Origin: Methanosarcina sp. KYL-1
GTDB lineage: Archaea > Halobacteriota > Methanosarcinia > Methanosarcinales > Methanosarcinaceae
Reading direction: 5' to 3'
Length of the DNA stretch: 64,000 nucleotides
Assembly (NCBI RefSeq): GCF_024372725.1
Contig: NZ_VOUA01000010.1
Coordinates: 33,366 to 97,365, forward strand
Shown here: piece by piece, positions 42,434 through 52,309 of the stretch
Layout of the letters: each line of letters starts with the position of its first letter
How positions within the stretch are numbered: position 1 is the first letter of the stretch
Program-made: the position numbers and the translations under genes
The notes under the pieces: generated by a model
The model's database searches: none
What the model was told of the DNA's origin: nothing
Seen by the model: the letters and a program-made list of their open reading frames with translations, nothing else

Positions 42434-44098
42434 TTAAAGTTCTCCGCCGATTGCAGCAAGCATTGCTGCCATCTTTCTTTCAGTTTCCCGAAACTCATAT
42501 CCCGGGTCGGAGTCAGCCACAATCCCGGCCCCTGCCTGCACCGAAGCTTTATTTCCCTGCACAAGCACGGTCCGGATAACGATTGCAAAGTCGGCATCCC
42601 CGTTCCAGCTGTAGTATCCGACCCCCCCGCCATAAATCCCTCTGGGGGAAGCTTCAAGTTCGGAAATAATCTCCATTGCCCGGATTTTCGGGGCTCCCGA
42701 AAGCGTCCCTGCCGGAAAAATCGCCCGGAAAGCGTCGAACTGGTCGCATTCTGGCCTAAGGGTTCCCGAAACCGTACTTTCTATGTGCTGGACGTGGGAA
42801 TACTTCAGGACCTGCATGAAACCCGAGACTTTAACTGACCCGCTTTCCGAAACCATGCGCACGTCGTTTCTTCCCAGGTCTACCAGCATAACATGTTCTG
42901 CCCTTTCCTTTTCATCATTAAGCATATGGGAAGCAAAAGCCTCGTCCTCAGCTTCGGATTTTCCCCGGGGACAGGTGCCGGCAATGGGGTTTGTTATCAC
43001 TTTGCGCTTATGGACCGTAAGCAGGGTCTCGGGACTTGCCCCGACGATCGCCAGGTCCCCGAACTCAAAGATATACATGTAAGGGCTCGGGTTGATTGCC
43101 CTCAGCTGCATATAGAGCTCAAAGGGGGACTGCTGCAGCTGAAGTTCATATTTCCGGGAAAGCACCACCTGGAAAATGTCGCCGGCATAAATGTGTTCTT
43201 TTGCCCTGAGCACGGCAGCCTCAAATTCTGCCTGGGAAGTGTTGCACACAGGGGTAGCCGGGGAGATTTCCGTGACTCCTGTTTTCTCCTCACTTCCAGG
43301 TGTTTTTTCATTTTTTGTGCCTTCAGGGATTTTTTCTCCTGCTCCTTCTTCTGCCATCAAAGTCTCTTCAAAGCGGGAGCAGAGCCTTTCTGCCTCCGCA
43401 CATACTTCTTCGTAAAAGGACCCGGCATCCGAACCCGGGCGGATGAAGGGGGTGAGCACGATGTACACTTCTTCGGTCAGGTGGTCGAACACAAAGCTTT
43501 TTGATACGAGCAGGTACTGGAGTTCCGGGATATCGGACTCAAAACCCTTTTCAGCGCCTAACCAGCTGTCATAAATCGCATCATAGGCCGTGTATCCGAT
43601 CGTCCCTCCCATGAAGGTCTGCCTGTCAAAGTGTTTTGCGTTCAGGAGCCTGACTCCATCGGCGGTGGGAAAAGCCAGGCGCAGGGCATCGAATACGTCT
43701 TTTCCCCGGGGGATTGAAGCCTCAAGCTTTCCTGCTTCCGACTTCCCTGTCCCGGGCTCGCAGCTCTCCCGGATTTTCGAAGAGATCTCCTCGAAGAGGG
43801 GGGAAGCAGCCGGGTTAAGGAGTTCGAGTGAAATTTTTCTGTCCCCTATTTTCAGCACGGCGTCCGGTTCGCTCCCAACAAAGGAGTACCTTGCTTTGCT
43901 TTCCTGTTTTTCCACGGACTCCAGAAGGTAGGAGTAGCCTGAGTTCCCCGAATTCCTGAGGCTCCGGTAAAGCCGGAGGGGGGAGCATGCACGGGTTCTG
44001 TTTAAATCGATTTTTGCAAGAAGCTGCACAATAGCCGGTTTCTCCAGCCCGGAAACAAGCTCCTCAAATTCTTCTTTTTTAAGGTCAAAGGAAAGCAT
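42434..44098 (-). CDS. trpE: Anthranilate synthase component I
   Basis: 554 residues from the ATG at 44098 (GAGGTG 5 nt before it), overlapping the end of trpF. The N-terminal regulatory region holds the LLESVE element of the tryptophan-binding site. The C-terminal chorismate-binding domain has VVLSRKYEL, GASPETLL, ITNPIAGTCPRG, DLGRNDV, FPAGTLSGAPKIRAMEII and VQAGAGIVADSDP. A Glu/Lys/Thr-rich insert (about 235-285) between the domains makes it longer than the usual 480-520 residues. Feedback inhibition by tryptophan is expected. Confidence 0.95.
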   Translation of the reverse strand: MLSFDLKKEEFEELVSGLEKPAIVQLLAKIDLNRTRACSPLRLYRSLRNSGNSGYSYLLESVEKQESKARYSFVGSEPDAVLKIGDRKISLELLNPAASPLFEEISSKIRESCEPGTGKSEAGKLEASIPRGKDVFDALRLAFPTADGVRLLNAKHFDRQTFMGGTIGYTAYDAIYDSWLGAEKGFESDIPELQYLLVSKSFVFDHLTEEVYIVLTPFIRPGSDAGSFYEEVCAEAERLCSRFEETLMAEEGAGEKIPEGTKNEKTPGSEEKTGVTEISPATPVCNTSQAEFEAAVLRAKEHIYAGDIFQVVLSRKYELQLQQSPFELYMQLRAINPSPYMYIFEFGDLAIVGASPETLLTVHKRKVITNPIAGTCPRGKSEAEDEAFASHMLNDEKERAEHVMLVDLGRNDVRMVSESGSVKVSGFMQVLKYSHVQHIESTVSGTLRPECDQFDAFRAIFPAGTLSGAPKIRAMEIISELEASPRGIYGGGVGYYSWNGDADFAIVIRTVLVQGNKASVQAGAGIVADSDPGYEFRETERKMAAMLAAIGGEL

Positions 44099-44789
44099 TG
44101 GCACACCTCACTTCTTCAATAAAGTTCCGGATTTTCAGTTCATCTTTCTTTCCTCCGGTTTCAACCCCCGATGCCGTGTCTACGGCGTATGGGGCAACGG
44201 TCCTTATGGCTTCCTGCACGTTTTCGGGCCTCAGCCCTCCTGCAAGGACCAGGGGAAGTTCCGTTTCTTCTGCAATTCTCCGGCTGAGGGCCCAGTCGTG
44301 CACGCAGCCTGTGCCTCCGGTCTTTCCGGCAATTCCCGAGTCCAGGAGTATGCAGTCCACAGCTCCGCTGTCTTCCAGCTCGCAGACCTCTTCAAAGAGT
44401 TGCATGGCAGGTTTCTGGAGTTTGGACGCTCCAAGCCCAGCAGGCACTGAAAGGGTCTTTATGATAGGGATGTCTGTTTTTTCCCTTATGACCTCCAGTT
44501 CAAGGAGGGGCAGGCGGGAATGGATCTGCACGATGTCAGGGCTGACCTTTTCGATAAGTTCCAGGGCCCGGGCGGAGTTTTCCGGCATGATGACCATCAC
44601 CGAGTTAAGGGTTTTTGGTACTTTCCTTACCAGTGCGGCTGCTGTTTCAGAATCTAGCCGCCTCGGGCTTTCGACAGGGACTTCGGTTATGAAGCCGACT
44701 GCATCGGCTCCGTTTCGGGTTGCAAATCCTATTTCCTCTTCGCTCCGGATCCCGCAGATCTTTATCCGGGTCTTTGGCCTGCCCTTCAT
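44085..44789 (-). CDS. trpF: Phosphoribosylanthranilate isomerase
   Basis: 234 residues, TIM barrel. RIKICGIRSEEEI at the start carries the catalytic Cys; VQIHSR and the closing LAGGLRPENVQEAI with VDTASGVETGGKKD are family hallmarks, including the catalytic Asp. Converts N-(5-phosphoribosyl)anthranilate to CdRP. Overlaps trpD by four bases and trpE by 14. Confidence 0.94.
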   Translation of the reverse strand: MKGRPKTRIKICGIRSEEEIGFATRNGADAVGFITEVPVESPRRLDSETAAALVRKVPKTLNSVMVIMPENSARALELIEKVSPDIVQIHSRLPLLELEVIREKTDIPIIKTLSVPAGLGASKLQKPAMQLFEEVCELEDSGAVDCILLDSGIAGKTGGTGCVHDWALSRRIAEETELPLVLAGGLRPENVQEAIRTVAPYAVDTASGVETGGKKDELKIRNFIEEVRCANAFL

Positions 44790-45883
44790 GCCCTTTCCCC
44801 GGAAGCCGGGCTTAATGCGGAAGTGCCCGAAGGAGCCATAAACTTCTCCGGAGTGCCCTGTTTTTTACTCTGCTCAAAAAGTTCGGCGCTAAAGGCCCTG
44901 AACTGGTTGAACTTGACCATGACCTTCCCGCTGTCAATGGCATTCTCTGCAATCGGGATTGCCTGCCTGATGGAGCCCACGATCCCGCCTACGTAAAGGG
45001 CTGCTGCGGCGTTTAAGACCACCAGGTCCCTCTTTGGCCCTTTCTGTCCCTTGAAGATACAGAGCAGGTCCCGGGCGTTTTCTTTCGGGGAGCCGCCTTT
45101 GATGTCTTCGGGCTTTGCCCGCAGCATCCCGAGGGACTCAGGGGTCAGGGTGTATGTGAAAACTTCCCCGTTTTTCAGCTCCGCAACAAAGGTCTCACCT
45201 ACATTTGAGATCTCGTCCATTCCGTCCCCGTTGACCACAAGGGCGTGTTCGCTTCCCAGTTCCGCAAGGGCTCTTGCGATCGGTTCACAGAGGTTTTTGT
45301 CAAAGACCCCGACAACCTGGCCCTTTGCCCCCGCAGGGTTGGTGAGAGGGCCAAGGATGTTGAAAACCGTCCGGACCCCGAGTTGTTTTCTTATGCCTGC
45401 CACCCGCTTCATTGCAGGGTGGAAAATCGGGGCAAACATGAACCCGATGCCTGCTTCTTCGATGCTCCTGAGGACCTGCTCAGGGGCGAGGTCCACTTTT
45501 ATCCTCAGGGCCTCGAGCACGTCGGAACTTCCGGACATGGAGGTAATGGCCCGGTTCCCGTGTTTTGCCACGGGGACCCCGACAGCCGCAGTAATAATTG
45601 CCGCTGCAGTCGAAACGTTTATGGTGTTCAGCCCGTCCCCTCCTGTCCCGCAGGTGTCCACGAGCCTGAAGGGCAGGTCCGGCTTGATCGTGTTTGCGGC
45701 TTTCCTCATGCCCCTCACGAAGCCTGCGATTTCCCCTGACTTTTCTCCTTTTGCCCTTAAGGCAAGCAGGAATGCTCCGATTTCCTCGTCTGTTGCCGTA
45801 CTCAGAATCTCGCTTATTGCTGCTTCAGCTTCCTCGGAACTCAGGTCGAGCCCTTTTTCCAGTTTTTCAATGTATGCCTGCAT
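44786..45883 (-). CDS. trpD: Anthranilate phosphoribosyltransferase
   Basis: 365 residues from the ATG at 45883, preceded by GGAGGAG; a further in-frame Met at 45901 lies before that site. Motifs: DTCGTGGDG (PRPP loop), KHGNRAITSMSGSSDVLEAL, GIGFMFAPIFHPAMK and FNILGPLTNPAG. Adds phosphoribose to anthranilate. The trpA-trpD gap of about 118 bp holds a short tandem repeat. Confidence 0.95.
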   Translation of the reverse strand: MQAYIEKLEKGLDLSSEEAEAAISEILSTATDEEIGAFLLALRAKGEKSGEIAGFVRGMRKAANTIKPDLPFRLVDTCGTGGDGLNTINVSTAAAIITAAVGVPVAKHGNRAITSMSGSSDVLEALRIKVDLAPEQVLRSIEEAGIGFMFAPIFHPAMKRVAGIRKQLGVRTVFNILGPLTNPAGAKGQVVGVFDKNLCEPIARALAELGSEHALVVNGDGMDEISNVGETFVAELKNGEVFTYTLTPESLGMLRAKPEDIKGGSPKENARDLLCIFKGQKGPKRDLVVLNAAAALYVGGIVGSIRQAIPIAENAIDSGKVMVKFNQFRAFSAELFEQSKKQGTPEKFMAPSGTSALSPASGERA

Positions 45884-45899
45884 TTTTACTCCTCCTTTC

Positions 45900-45955
45900 A
45901 AAATTCCCTGTAAAACTCCCTGTAAAATTCCCTGTAAAACTCTCTATTTTCCTTT
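45900..45955. repeat. Short tandem repeat between trpD and trpA
   Basis: CCCTGTAAAATT/CTC units of about 13-14 bp, four copies, in the only sizeable gap inside the trp operon besides that after trpC. Confidence 0.6.
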
Positions 45956-46001
45956 TCCGCCTTCTTCCGCTCTCTTTCCTGTCAGCTTCCTGTGCTTTTG
46001 C

Positions 46002-46820
46002 TTAATTGGTTCCCAGCATGCCGGATTTGAGTTCCCTTGCGAGGGCTTCTAACCTTTCACTGACGTCTCTTTCAGTGACGTCTTTTCCTTCTCCGGTCCC
46101 TTCTTCGATGATCTTTACAAAGGCCGAACCGACGATTACGGCGTCAGCCCCAGCTTTTCTTACTTCTGCCGCCTGTTCCCCGGTGGAGATCCCAAAGCCC
46201 ACAGCTTTCGGAAGGTCCGTTTCCACCCTGGAAAGCAGTTCTGTGGTGGAATTCGAGACATCTGCCCTGGCCCCCGTGACCCCGAGCCTTGCGACCAGGT
46301 AGACGAAGCCTGAACCCTTTTCCAGGATTTTCCTGACCCTTGCATCCGGGGTTGTGGGTGCGACCAGGAAAATCAGGTCAAGCCCGTGCTTTTTGCAGTG
46401 CTCATGAAGTTCGGCTGCCTCTTCCACAGGCAGGTCGGGCACGATCAACCCGCTGATCCCGGCTTTTGCGGCCCTCTCCACAAACCTTTCAGGCCCGTAC
46501 CTGAAGACCGGGTTGTAATATGTCATGCATACCAGGGGGACTTCGGTATCAAGGGCCTCGGCCAGCTCGAAGTAGCCTTCAATATCCAGGCCGGCTGCAA
46601 GTGCCCTCTGCCCTGCTGCCTGGATTGTCGGGCCGTCGGCAACCGGGTCTGAGAACGGGAGGCCCAGTTCGATGACATCTGCCCCTCCCCTTGCCAGGGC
46701 CTGCACAAGCTCCGGAGTTGTTTTCGGGGACGGGTCTCCTGCCATCAGGTAGCCGATAAGGGCTCCTTCGGCTTTTGCCCTCAGCTCACCGAATTTTCCG
46801 GACAGGTTCTGTCTGCTCAT
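46002..46820 (-). CDS. trpA: Tryptophan synthase alpha chain
   Basis: 272 residues. Catalytic Glu in [19 protein letters not shown] and Asp in [11 protein letters not shown], plus [14 protein letters not shown] and [13 protein letters not shown]. Cleaves indole-3-glycerol phosphate to indole, channelled to TrpB. The start codon overlaps the trpB stop by four bases (ATGA). Confidence 0.96.
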   Translation of the reverse strand: MSRQNLSGKFGELRAKAEGALIGYLMAGDPSPKTTPELVQALARGGADVIELGLPFSDPVADGPTIQAAGQRALAAGLDIEGYFELAEALDTEVPLVCMTYYNPVFRYGPERFVERAAKAGISGLIVPDLPVEEAAELHEHCKKHGLDLIFLVAPTTPDARVRKILEKGSGFVYLVARLGVTGARADVSNSTTELLSRVETDLPKAVGFGISTGEQAAEVRKAGADAVIVGSAFVKIIEEGTGEGKDVTERDVSERLEALARELKSGMLGTN

Positions 46821-48079
46821 TTCAGGTCCCCCTTCATATGCTGAAAGACAGTATCCAGGTCCTTGTCTCCCCTGCCCGATAGGTTCACAATTGTGATTTC
46901 TCCCAGTTCCCCGGCTTCTGCTGCTTTTTTCAGATAGGCAAGGGCGTGGGAGGACTCAAGAGCCGGGATGATCCCTTCAAGCCGGCTCAGTTCGTGGAAG
47001 GCTTCAAGGGCCTCGTCATCCGTGGCGTAGCGGGCTGTAACCCTGCCCGTCTCGGCAAGGTAAGCCAGTTCCGGCCCGACCCCGGAGTAGTCAAGCCCGG
47101 CTGATATGGACTCAGATTCCAGGATCTGCCCGTTTTTGTCCTGCAGGACCTTTGTCCGGGCCCCGTGCAGGACCCCTTCTTCTCCCGCACAGAGGCAGGC
47201 CGAGTGGAGGGCTGCTTTTTCCGTGCACTTCAGGGCTTTTCCCCCGGCTTCCACGGCAATGAGCCTGACATCCCTGTCTCCGACAAAGGGGTGGAAAATC
47301 CCCATGGCGTTACTCCCGCCCCCGGCGCAGGCAATGATGGAATCCGGAAGCCGCCCTTCCTTTTCCAGGACCTGCTCCTTTACCTCGCGCCCGATTACGC
47401 TCTGGAAGTCCCGGACAATCATGGGATAGGGGTGGGGCCCCACTACTGACCCGATCAGGTAGTGAGTATTTCCGACGTTTGTGACCCAGTCCCGCATCGC
47501 CTCGTTGATTGCGTCCTTGAGGGTTGCCGAGCCCGAGTGAACAGGCCGGACTTCGGTGCCCATGAGTTCCATCCGGTATGCGTTCATCTGCTGGCGCTTG
47601 ACATCTTTTGCTCCCATGTACACGATGGTCTCGAACCCCAGGTTCGCTCCCACCATGGCTGTAGCAGTCCCGTGCTGACCGGCTCCGGTCTCGGCGATCA
47701 GCCTGCTCTTTCCCATATACTTTGCAAGGAGCGCCTGCCCGAGGGCGTTGTTTAATTTGTGGGCTCCCCCGTGCACCAGGTCTTCGCGCTTGAGGTAGAC
47801 CTTTGTCCCGTATTTTTTGCTCAGGTTCCGGGCATAGTAAAGCGGGGTCTCCCTGCCCGCAAAGTCTTTGAGGTAGCTGTCAAGCTCCCGGAGGAATGCG
47901 GGGTCGTTTTTGTACTGTTCGTACCCCTCTTCCAGCTCTTCTAAAGCCGGCATCAGGATTTCGGGTGCATACTGCCCCCCGTATTTCCCGTACTTGCCTT
48001 TTCCCCCGTTTTTCAGGCCGGAAGACAGTTCAAGCTCCTGTTTTTTCACATGAGGTTCTGAAATTGTAGTTCCTGTCAA
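46817..48079 (-). CDS. trpB: Tryptophan synthase beta chain
   Basis: 420 residues, starting at a TTG (48079) with GGGAG 8 nt before it. The PLP lysine lies in [13 protein letters not shown], the glycine loop in [13 protein letters not shown], and the substrate region in [13 protein letters not shown]. Classical TrpB1 type, condensing indole and serine. The N-terminal 35 residues before [13 protein letters not shown] are variable and long. Confidence 0.96.
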   Translation of the reverse strand: MTGTTISEPHVKKQELELSSGLKNGGKGKYGKYGGQYAPEILMPALEELEEGYEQYKNDPAFLRELDSYLKDFAGRETPLYYARNLSKKYGTKVYLKREDLVHGGAHKLNNALGQALLAKYMGKSRLIAETGAGQHGTATAMVGANLGFETIVYMGAKDVKRQQMNAYRMELMGTEVRPVHSGSATLKDAINEAMRDWVTNVGNTHYLIGSVVGPHPYPMIVRDFQSVIGREVKEQVLEKEGRLPDSIIACAGGGSNAMGIFHPFVGDRDVRLIAVEAGGKALKCTEKAALHSACLCAGEEGVLHGARTKVLQDKNGQILESESISAGLDYSGVGPELAYLAETGRVTARYATDDEALEAFHELSRLEGIIPALESSHALAYLKKAAEAGELGEITIVNLSGRGDKDLDTVFQHMKGDLK

Positions 48080-48279
48080 TTTGATAACTCCCTTGTCTCT
48101 TTTCTGATTGGATTTTCGTGATTGGATTTTCGTGATGTCTGGATTTTTGTGATTTTTTGGTATTGTATGAAAAATCTGAGAATTCCTAATTCAGGCAGGA
48201 CCTTTTTTTCGGCCCGAAACCCTGAATTCAGCAATTTGTGATAGTTGCGAAGGCTCTGAAAAGCCGGTAAAAAAAGCAG

Positions 48280-49086
48280 TCACCAGCGCCATGAAAGGCT
48301 CTGGACGAGTTCTTTTGTTTTATCAAAAACAGATTCACTTTCCATGATCAAAGACCCGACAAGCACGGCATCGGCCCCTGCTTCGATTACCCTCCGGACA
48401 TCTTCAGGCCCGCGTATCCCGCTCTCGCTTATTACTAGGTGGTGTGTGCCGTTTTTCCGGTCGTGTTCCCGGATGAGGGGTGCAAGTTCTTCAGTGGTCG
48501 CAAGGTCGATTACAAGCGTCTTGAGGTTCCGGTTGTTGATCCCGATGACCTTTGCGCCGGTTTCCAGGGCAAGATCAAGTTCCTGGCTGTTATGGACTTC
48601 CACCAGCGGCTCAAACCCTTTTGCAAGGGCGAGCTCGACAAAAGCTCCCAGTTCTTCTCCCAGGATGCCTGCAATCAGGAGCACAAGGTCGCTTCCGGCT
48701 TCCTCCAGCTGCAGCCTGTCAATAATGAAGTCCTTCCTCAGGACCGGCAGGCTTACCGTCCTCCTGACGGCCTCCAGGTTTTCAAGCGAGCCCCGGAATA
48801 CCTCAGGCTCGGTCAGGACCGAAATTGCAACAGCTCCGGCTTCTTCCATCTCCCGGGCCAGTTTTGCAGCCTCTTCCGGACTAATCTCCCGAAAAGCCTT
48901 CCCCGGAGATGCGGGTTTGACTTCCGCAATAACCGGGACCCGCCCTTCGGCACTGGCAGCTGCCACTGCAGAGAGGAAGTCCCTCTTTGTGAACTCCCCC
49001 TGCAGGCCTCCGAAACCTGTATTAGGCTCGCAAGCCCGGATTCGGTTTTTTGTTGTGTCAAGGATATGCTGGATTGCGCTGTGCAT
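48280..49086 (-). CDS. trpC: Indole-3-glycerol phosphate synthase
   Basis: 268 residues. VIAEVKPASPG with the catalytic Lys, VLRKDFIIDRLQLEEA, VIGINNRNLKTL and VISESGIRGPEDV mark the TIM-barrel synthase. First gene of trpCBADFEG, so its promoter drives the whole operon. The 200-bp gap to trpB has short TGATTGGATTTTCG repeats. Confidence 0.95.
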   Translation of the reverse strand: MHSAIQHILDTTKNRIRACEPNTGFGGLQGEFTKRDFLSAVAAASAEGRVPVIAEVKPASPGKAFREISPEEAAKLAREMEEAGAVAISVLTEPEVFRGSLENLEAVRRTVSLPVLRKDFIIDRLQLEEAGSDLVLLIAGILGEELGAFVELALAKGFEPLVEVHNSQELDLALETGAKVIGINNRNLKTLVIDLATTEELAPLIREHDRKNGTHHLVISESGIRGPEDVRRVIEAGADAVLVGSLIMESESVFDKTKELVQSLSWRW

Positions 49087-49107
49087 CTGATATCACTATT
49101 GTATTAT

Positions 49108-49145
49108 TATGTACAATAATGTCTAATATCGTACTTGATATAAAA
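49108..49145 (-). promoter_or_regulatory. trp operon promoter with TGTACA operator-like palindrome
   Basis: Reading leftward, TTTATATC (about 49144-49137) is a TATA box, and ATTATTGTACATAATAAT (about 49119-49102) is a near-perfect palindrome placed where transcription should start, about 25 nt downstream. TGTACA is the core of the TRP box bound by the TrpY repressor of Methanothermobacter; no TrpY gene is in the window. Confidence 0.6.
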
Positions 49146-49706
49146 AGGTTTTGGCAAAGAGAGGCTTTGCACTTAAAGTCCCATTTTAACCGGACTTTAG
49201 GTGCAGATTTTGGATTTGAGGTACAAAATTAAAATCAGGATTAATTTTGGATATTGGAAAGTTTAATAGAGAGATCTTAATAAGGAAAATAATGATTTTA
49301 TCATAGAAAAATATTTTAATTAGTTCCATGTATATTCTTACTAAAAAAACTTTAAGTAGTTAATTAAGCCCTAAAAAATTAGAAAAACATTATCCAATCC
49401 GACAATTGATAACATAATCTATGCTGGAAAACGTATTTATTGCATAATCGCATATATTTGGTAGTTTAATATTCAATTGTGGGGCTGGCACTTGAAATAC
49501 TAAGGGGAGAAACGAGGTTAGATGCTTAGACCAAGAATGTTAAAAACATAGTTTTTTCCATGCAAGTAAATCAATGCTCTAAATGTTACAACGCTAAACG
49601 ATACAAATCGTAAAACATATAAGTATGTTTTACGTGGTATATTTGGTTATGCATCAGCTTTATTTTATTAATTATTGTTAGTTTATTAGAAGGTGTAATA
49701 TAAGTG
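49146..49706. other. AT-rich intergenic region
   Basis: About 560 bp without a recognised gene. A palindrome-like ATGTTTTACGTGG near 49630 and a TATA-like ACATATAAGTATG (about 49616) precede the small frame at 49707. Confidence 0.4.
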
Positions 49707-49850
49707 ATGAGATACGAACATGCATTGGGATCTCTAAACTGGGTTACAGATAAACTCTATATGATTAACTCAGAAGATCCCGATTCTTTGGATAACGATG
49801 TCGATTTTTTAGAGAAGATCAAACAAGGTAAGTTCATATCAAAGGATTAA
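49707..49850 (+). CDS. Small hypothetical protein (47 aa)
   Basis: ATG at 49707 with AAGGTG about 12 nt upstream. Product acidic, MRYEHALGSLNWVTDKLYMI followed by a DPDSLDNDVDFLEKIKQGKF segment. The 3' end pairs with downstream sequence: AGAAGATCAAA (about 49812) with TTTGATCTTCT (about 49867) followed by T6, a terminator-like hairpin. Family not recognised. Confidence 0.4.
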   Translation: MRYEHALGSLNWVTDKLYMINSEDPDSLDNDVDFLEKIKQGKFISKD

Positions 49851-50004
49851 AACATTTAAATCCATTCTTTGATCTTCTTTTTTACTTTTTTATAAGTATC
49901 AAATGCTAATATGAACTAAATTGTGTTTCTAACTAGAAAAGTTATTAGAGTTCAGAATATATTCTCCTCTTATCTCCAACATACTCATTTAGGAAAAAAA
50001 TAAT

Positions 50005-51174
50005 TTATATCATATTTATAGGTGTTGCATTATCTACCAATGGAATTATTTGAATGCAATTGTAAAAAATAAGGAAGACTGCAATTATCACAGCATAAAA
50101 TACGAGGTAATGATAATATTTATATGGGATATTAAAACCTTCTCTAATCATGCTATATTCTACTCCAAAGAATGAAAATGCTAAAATTGAAATAGTCAAT
50201 GCATATTCTGGTTTCATACTCATTATTGATATTTTCTTAAATAAAATATTTAGAAATTCAAATGATGTTACCATGTATGGGAGACTCAAGTTAAATGTAT
50301 TCATAATTACTTTCCCAATAATAATGGCAGCAATTGGGAAAAAAAAGAAGAATGGTATTATGGATATGAGATGAACAACTGATGATATTTGAGAAATGTA
50401 ACTAAATTTGAAAACAATTTCAGTATTCTGTGGAATTAACCTAATTTTCTGATAGTCTTTATCGCGTATCAAATAGTGATATGTTCTTTTTCCGTGGTTT
50501 AATGTTATATATGGCTCGTAAAATTGAATTTCATTTTTTTCAATTACTTTTGCTTCTCGCGATATACTTATTTTTGGAACTCGTGAATCCGATTTATTTG
50601 AACCGGCGACAAAATATTTCATACCAACTAAATACCCCTCTTTATTATTGTTCCCTGGTAATAGCCTGGGACCTATTTTTCCTCCACCCATTCTCCAACC
50701 AAGGGGCATAGTGATAGAAATATCAGGTTGAATCATCCCGTTGATGGAAATCATTGATGTTTTTTTCGGTAAGAATATATTAATAAATGGAGTAGTTCTC
50801 AAAAAGCTACATGACCTAATATTAGGATCCATAGAAGTATATTTTATTTCAAGTTTGACATAACGTAAATCATTCATTTTATTTTCGGATAGTGTAATTG
50901 GAAAAGGTTTCTCGTTCAGCGGTACTAATGGAAATGAATTGAATGGATTAAGAAGCAACAATAAGTTTCCAGAATCATCAATTTCGATAAACGGTATATC
51001 CCTATTTGAAGAGTTTATTGCAATTATTTTTAAGTCTAAAATATTGTTGCCCCGTTCTATAGTTATATTATCTTCATTAGTGAATATTTCCATGATTTGA
51101 CGTACTATCCTTCCACACGATGGATAGTATATCTCTTCTAGATTCCATTGAGTTTGACCTATAATAACTACCAT
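50005..51174 (-). CDS. AT-rich membrane protein, unknown
   Basis: 389 residues. The N-terminal 260 residues are soluble and beta-rich, without recognised motifs. Three to four membrane segments follow (about 263-287, 315-335, 340-352 and 360-382). Codons are strongly AT-biased and unlike the trp genes and the GC-rich genes to the right, which points to acquisition by transfer. No neighbour in an operon. Function unknown. Confidence 0.6.
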   Translation of the reverse strand: MVVIIGQTQWNLEEIYYPSCGRIVRQIMEIFTNEDNITIERGNNILDLKIIAINSSNRDIPFIEIDDSGNLLLLLNPFNSFPLVPLNEKPFPITLSENKMNDLRYVKLEIKYTSMDPNIRSCSFLRTTPFINIFLPKKTSMISINGMIQPDISITMPLGWRMGGGKIGPRLLPGNNNKEGYLVGMKYFVAGSNKSDSRVPKISISREAKVIEKNEIQFYEPYITLNHGKRTYHYLIRDKDYQKIRLIPQNTEIVFKFSYISQISSVVHLISIIPFFFFFPIAAIIIGKVIMNTFNLSLPYMVTSFEFLNILFKKISIMSMKPEYALTISILAFSFFGVEYSMIREGFNIPYKYYHYLVFYAVIIAVFLIFYNCIQIIPLVDNATPINMI

Positions 51175-51240
51175 TGTTGAGTCGTAATCAAGATTTGTTA
51201 ATTAATTTAACGATTTTGATCTATTTTTTTATAAAATTAA

Positions 51241-51760
51241 CTAAGTCTTTTTGTATTCAGAATCGCTTTCTGCATCGACTTCGAGTTTGCGGCGTCCATC
51301 ATCTGCTGCGGGGATCCGAGATTTTCGTTCAGCAGTTCCAGGCTGGCGTTTCGGGGTTCGTTTGTGAAGCCGGTTTTGGTCAGGAGCTGCGGTTCCGAGC
51401 CCGGGCAGAGAAGTTGAGTCCATGGATTCGCTGCTCCTTCCTGTGTCTTTGAGGGTTGGAGCCAGGAAGGGGTAGTCAGAAACCCGGTCTCCCACAGTGG
51501 AATTAATCAGCCTCATGTTCAGGTCAAGCAGGTCGAGCATCGAGACCATGAAATTAAAAGCTCCTCCTACCTGAGCACCTCCGTATTCGGTGGAATTTTC
51601 GGCAGAATTCGGTTCCGAAGAGTTTTCCGGAAAGACGGTCCCGTCAACTGTAACCGATTAGGAGGAGGCAAGCAGTGCACCGCGGTGATTGTAGCCGCAA
51701 GCAGGATACTCCAGAAGAAAAACCTTCGGTAATTTCTCAAGCCAACAACACCCAGACCTT
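51241..51760 (-). pseudogene. Decayed paralogue of the secreted protein at 52.3 kb
   Basis: The middle reads FNFMVSMLDLLDLNMRLINS, TVGDRVSDYPFLAPTLKD, matching FRFLTSMLEMLDLNLRLINE of the next gene. After a frameshift near 51390 the frame NASLELLNENLGSPQQMMDA matches its C-terminal part. Upstream a signal-peptide-like FFFWSILLAATITAVHC lies in another frame, with a stop (TAA) between. At least two frameshifts, so non-functional. Confidence 0.75.
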
Positions 51761-52309
51761 CAAAATCCGGCTTCTGTATAAAAATCAGAAAGAGGCGCTA
51801 TAAAAATATACTTTTTATTGAAGTTATATTTATAAAACCAGGACGCTCAAAGTACCGGTAAAAGAGGATTTTTCGGTTACTTTTCTAGAATTGGGGCTTT
51901 TCAGGCTTTCGTGCACTGAAAATATTTTGGAGGGATAAAAGAATAAAAACACAGTGTTGAAAATACTGACCAACTTATAAATAGTGGATTAAATGTGAAA
52001 CATTATTATAAAGTTGTAAAAATTAAAACTCAAAATTATTTTTGTAAGTTTGCTCCGGCTAATTCGTTTCTCTTTCCTGGATTCGATATCTTATGCCCCG
52101 GCGGGCATGCCTGCCAGATTAGCTGGGCGTCAGAATCGGGTGTTTCTCATCCTTGCTATGTGGTTTAAGGATGCCGTGAGTCTTGAAATACGGGCAGCAA
52201 AGCCTTCCGGGTGTTTGACGGGATTTCAGCCGGGATTTCAGCCGGGATTTCAGCAAGTATTTCAGCAAGTATTTCTGCAGGAATTTCGGCCGGATGTTCA
52301 GTTAAAATA
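51761..52309. other. Intergenic region with 11-bp repeats
   Basis: No gene. About 52215-52285 has tandem GGGATTTCAGCC / AAGTATTTCAGC units of 11-12 bp. A GC-rich patch (about 52093-52130) resembles the mobile-element hairpins seen elsewhere but is not clearly symmetric. Confidence 0.45.

Noticed and set aside
44098..46052. Long plus-strand open frames opposite trpF and trpD
   Set aside because: They are antisense shadows of well-conserved trp genes with strongly biased composition; no ribosome site or family features.
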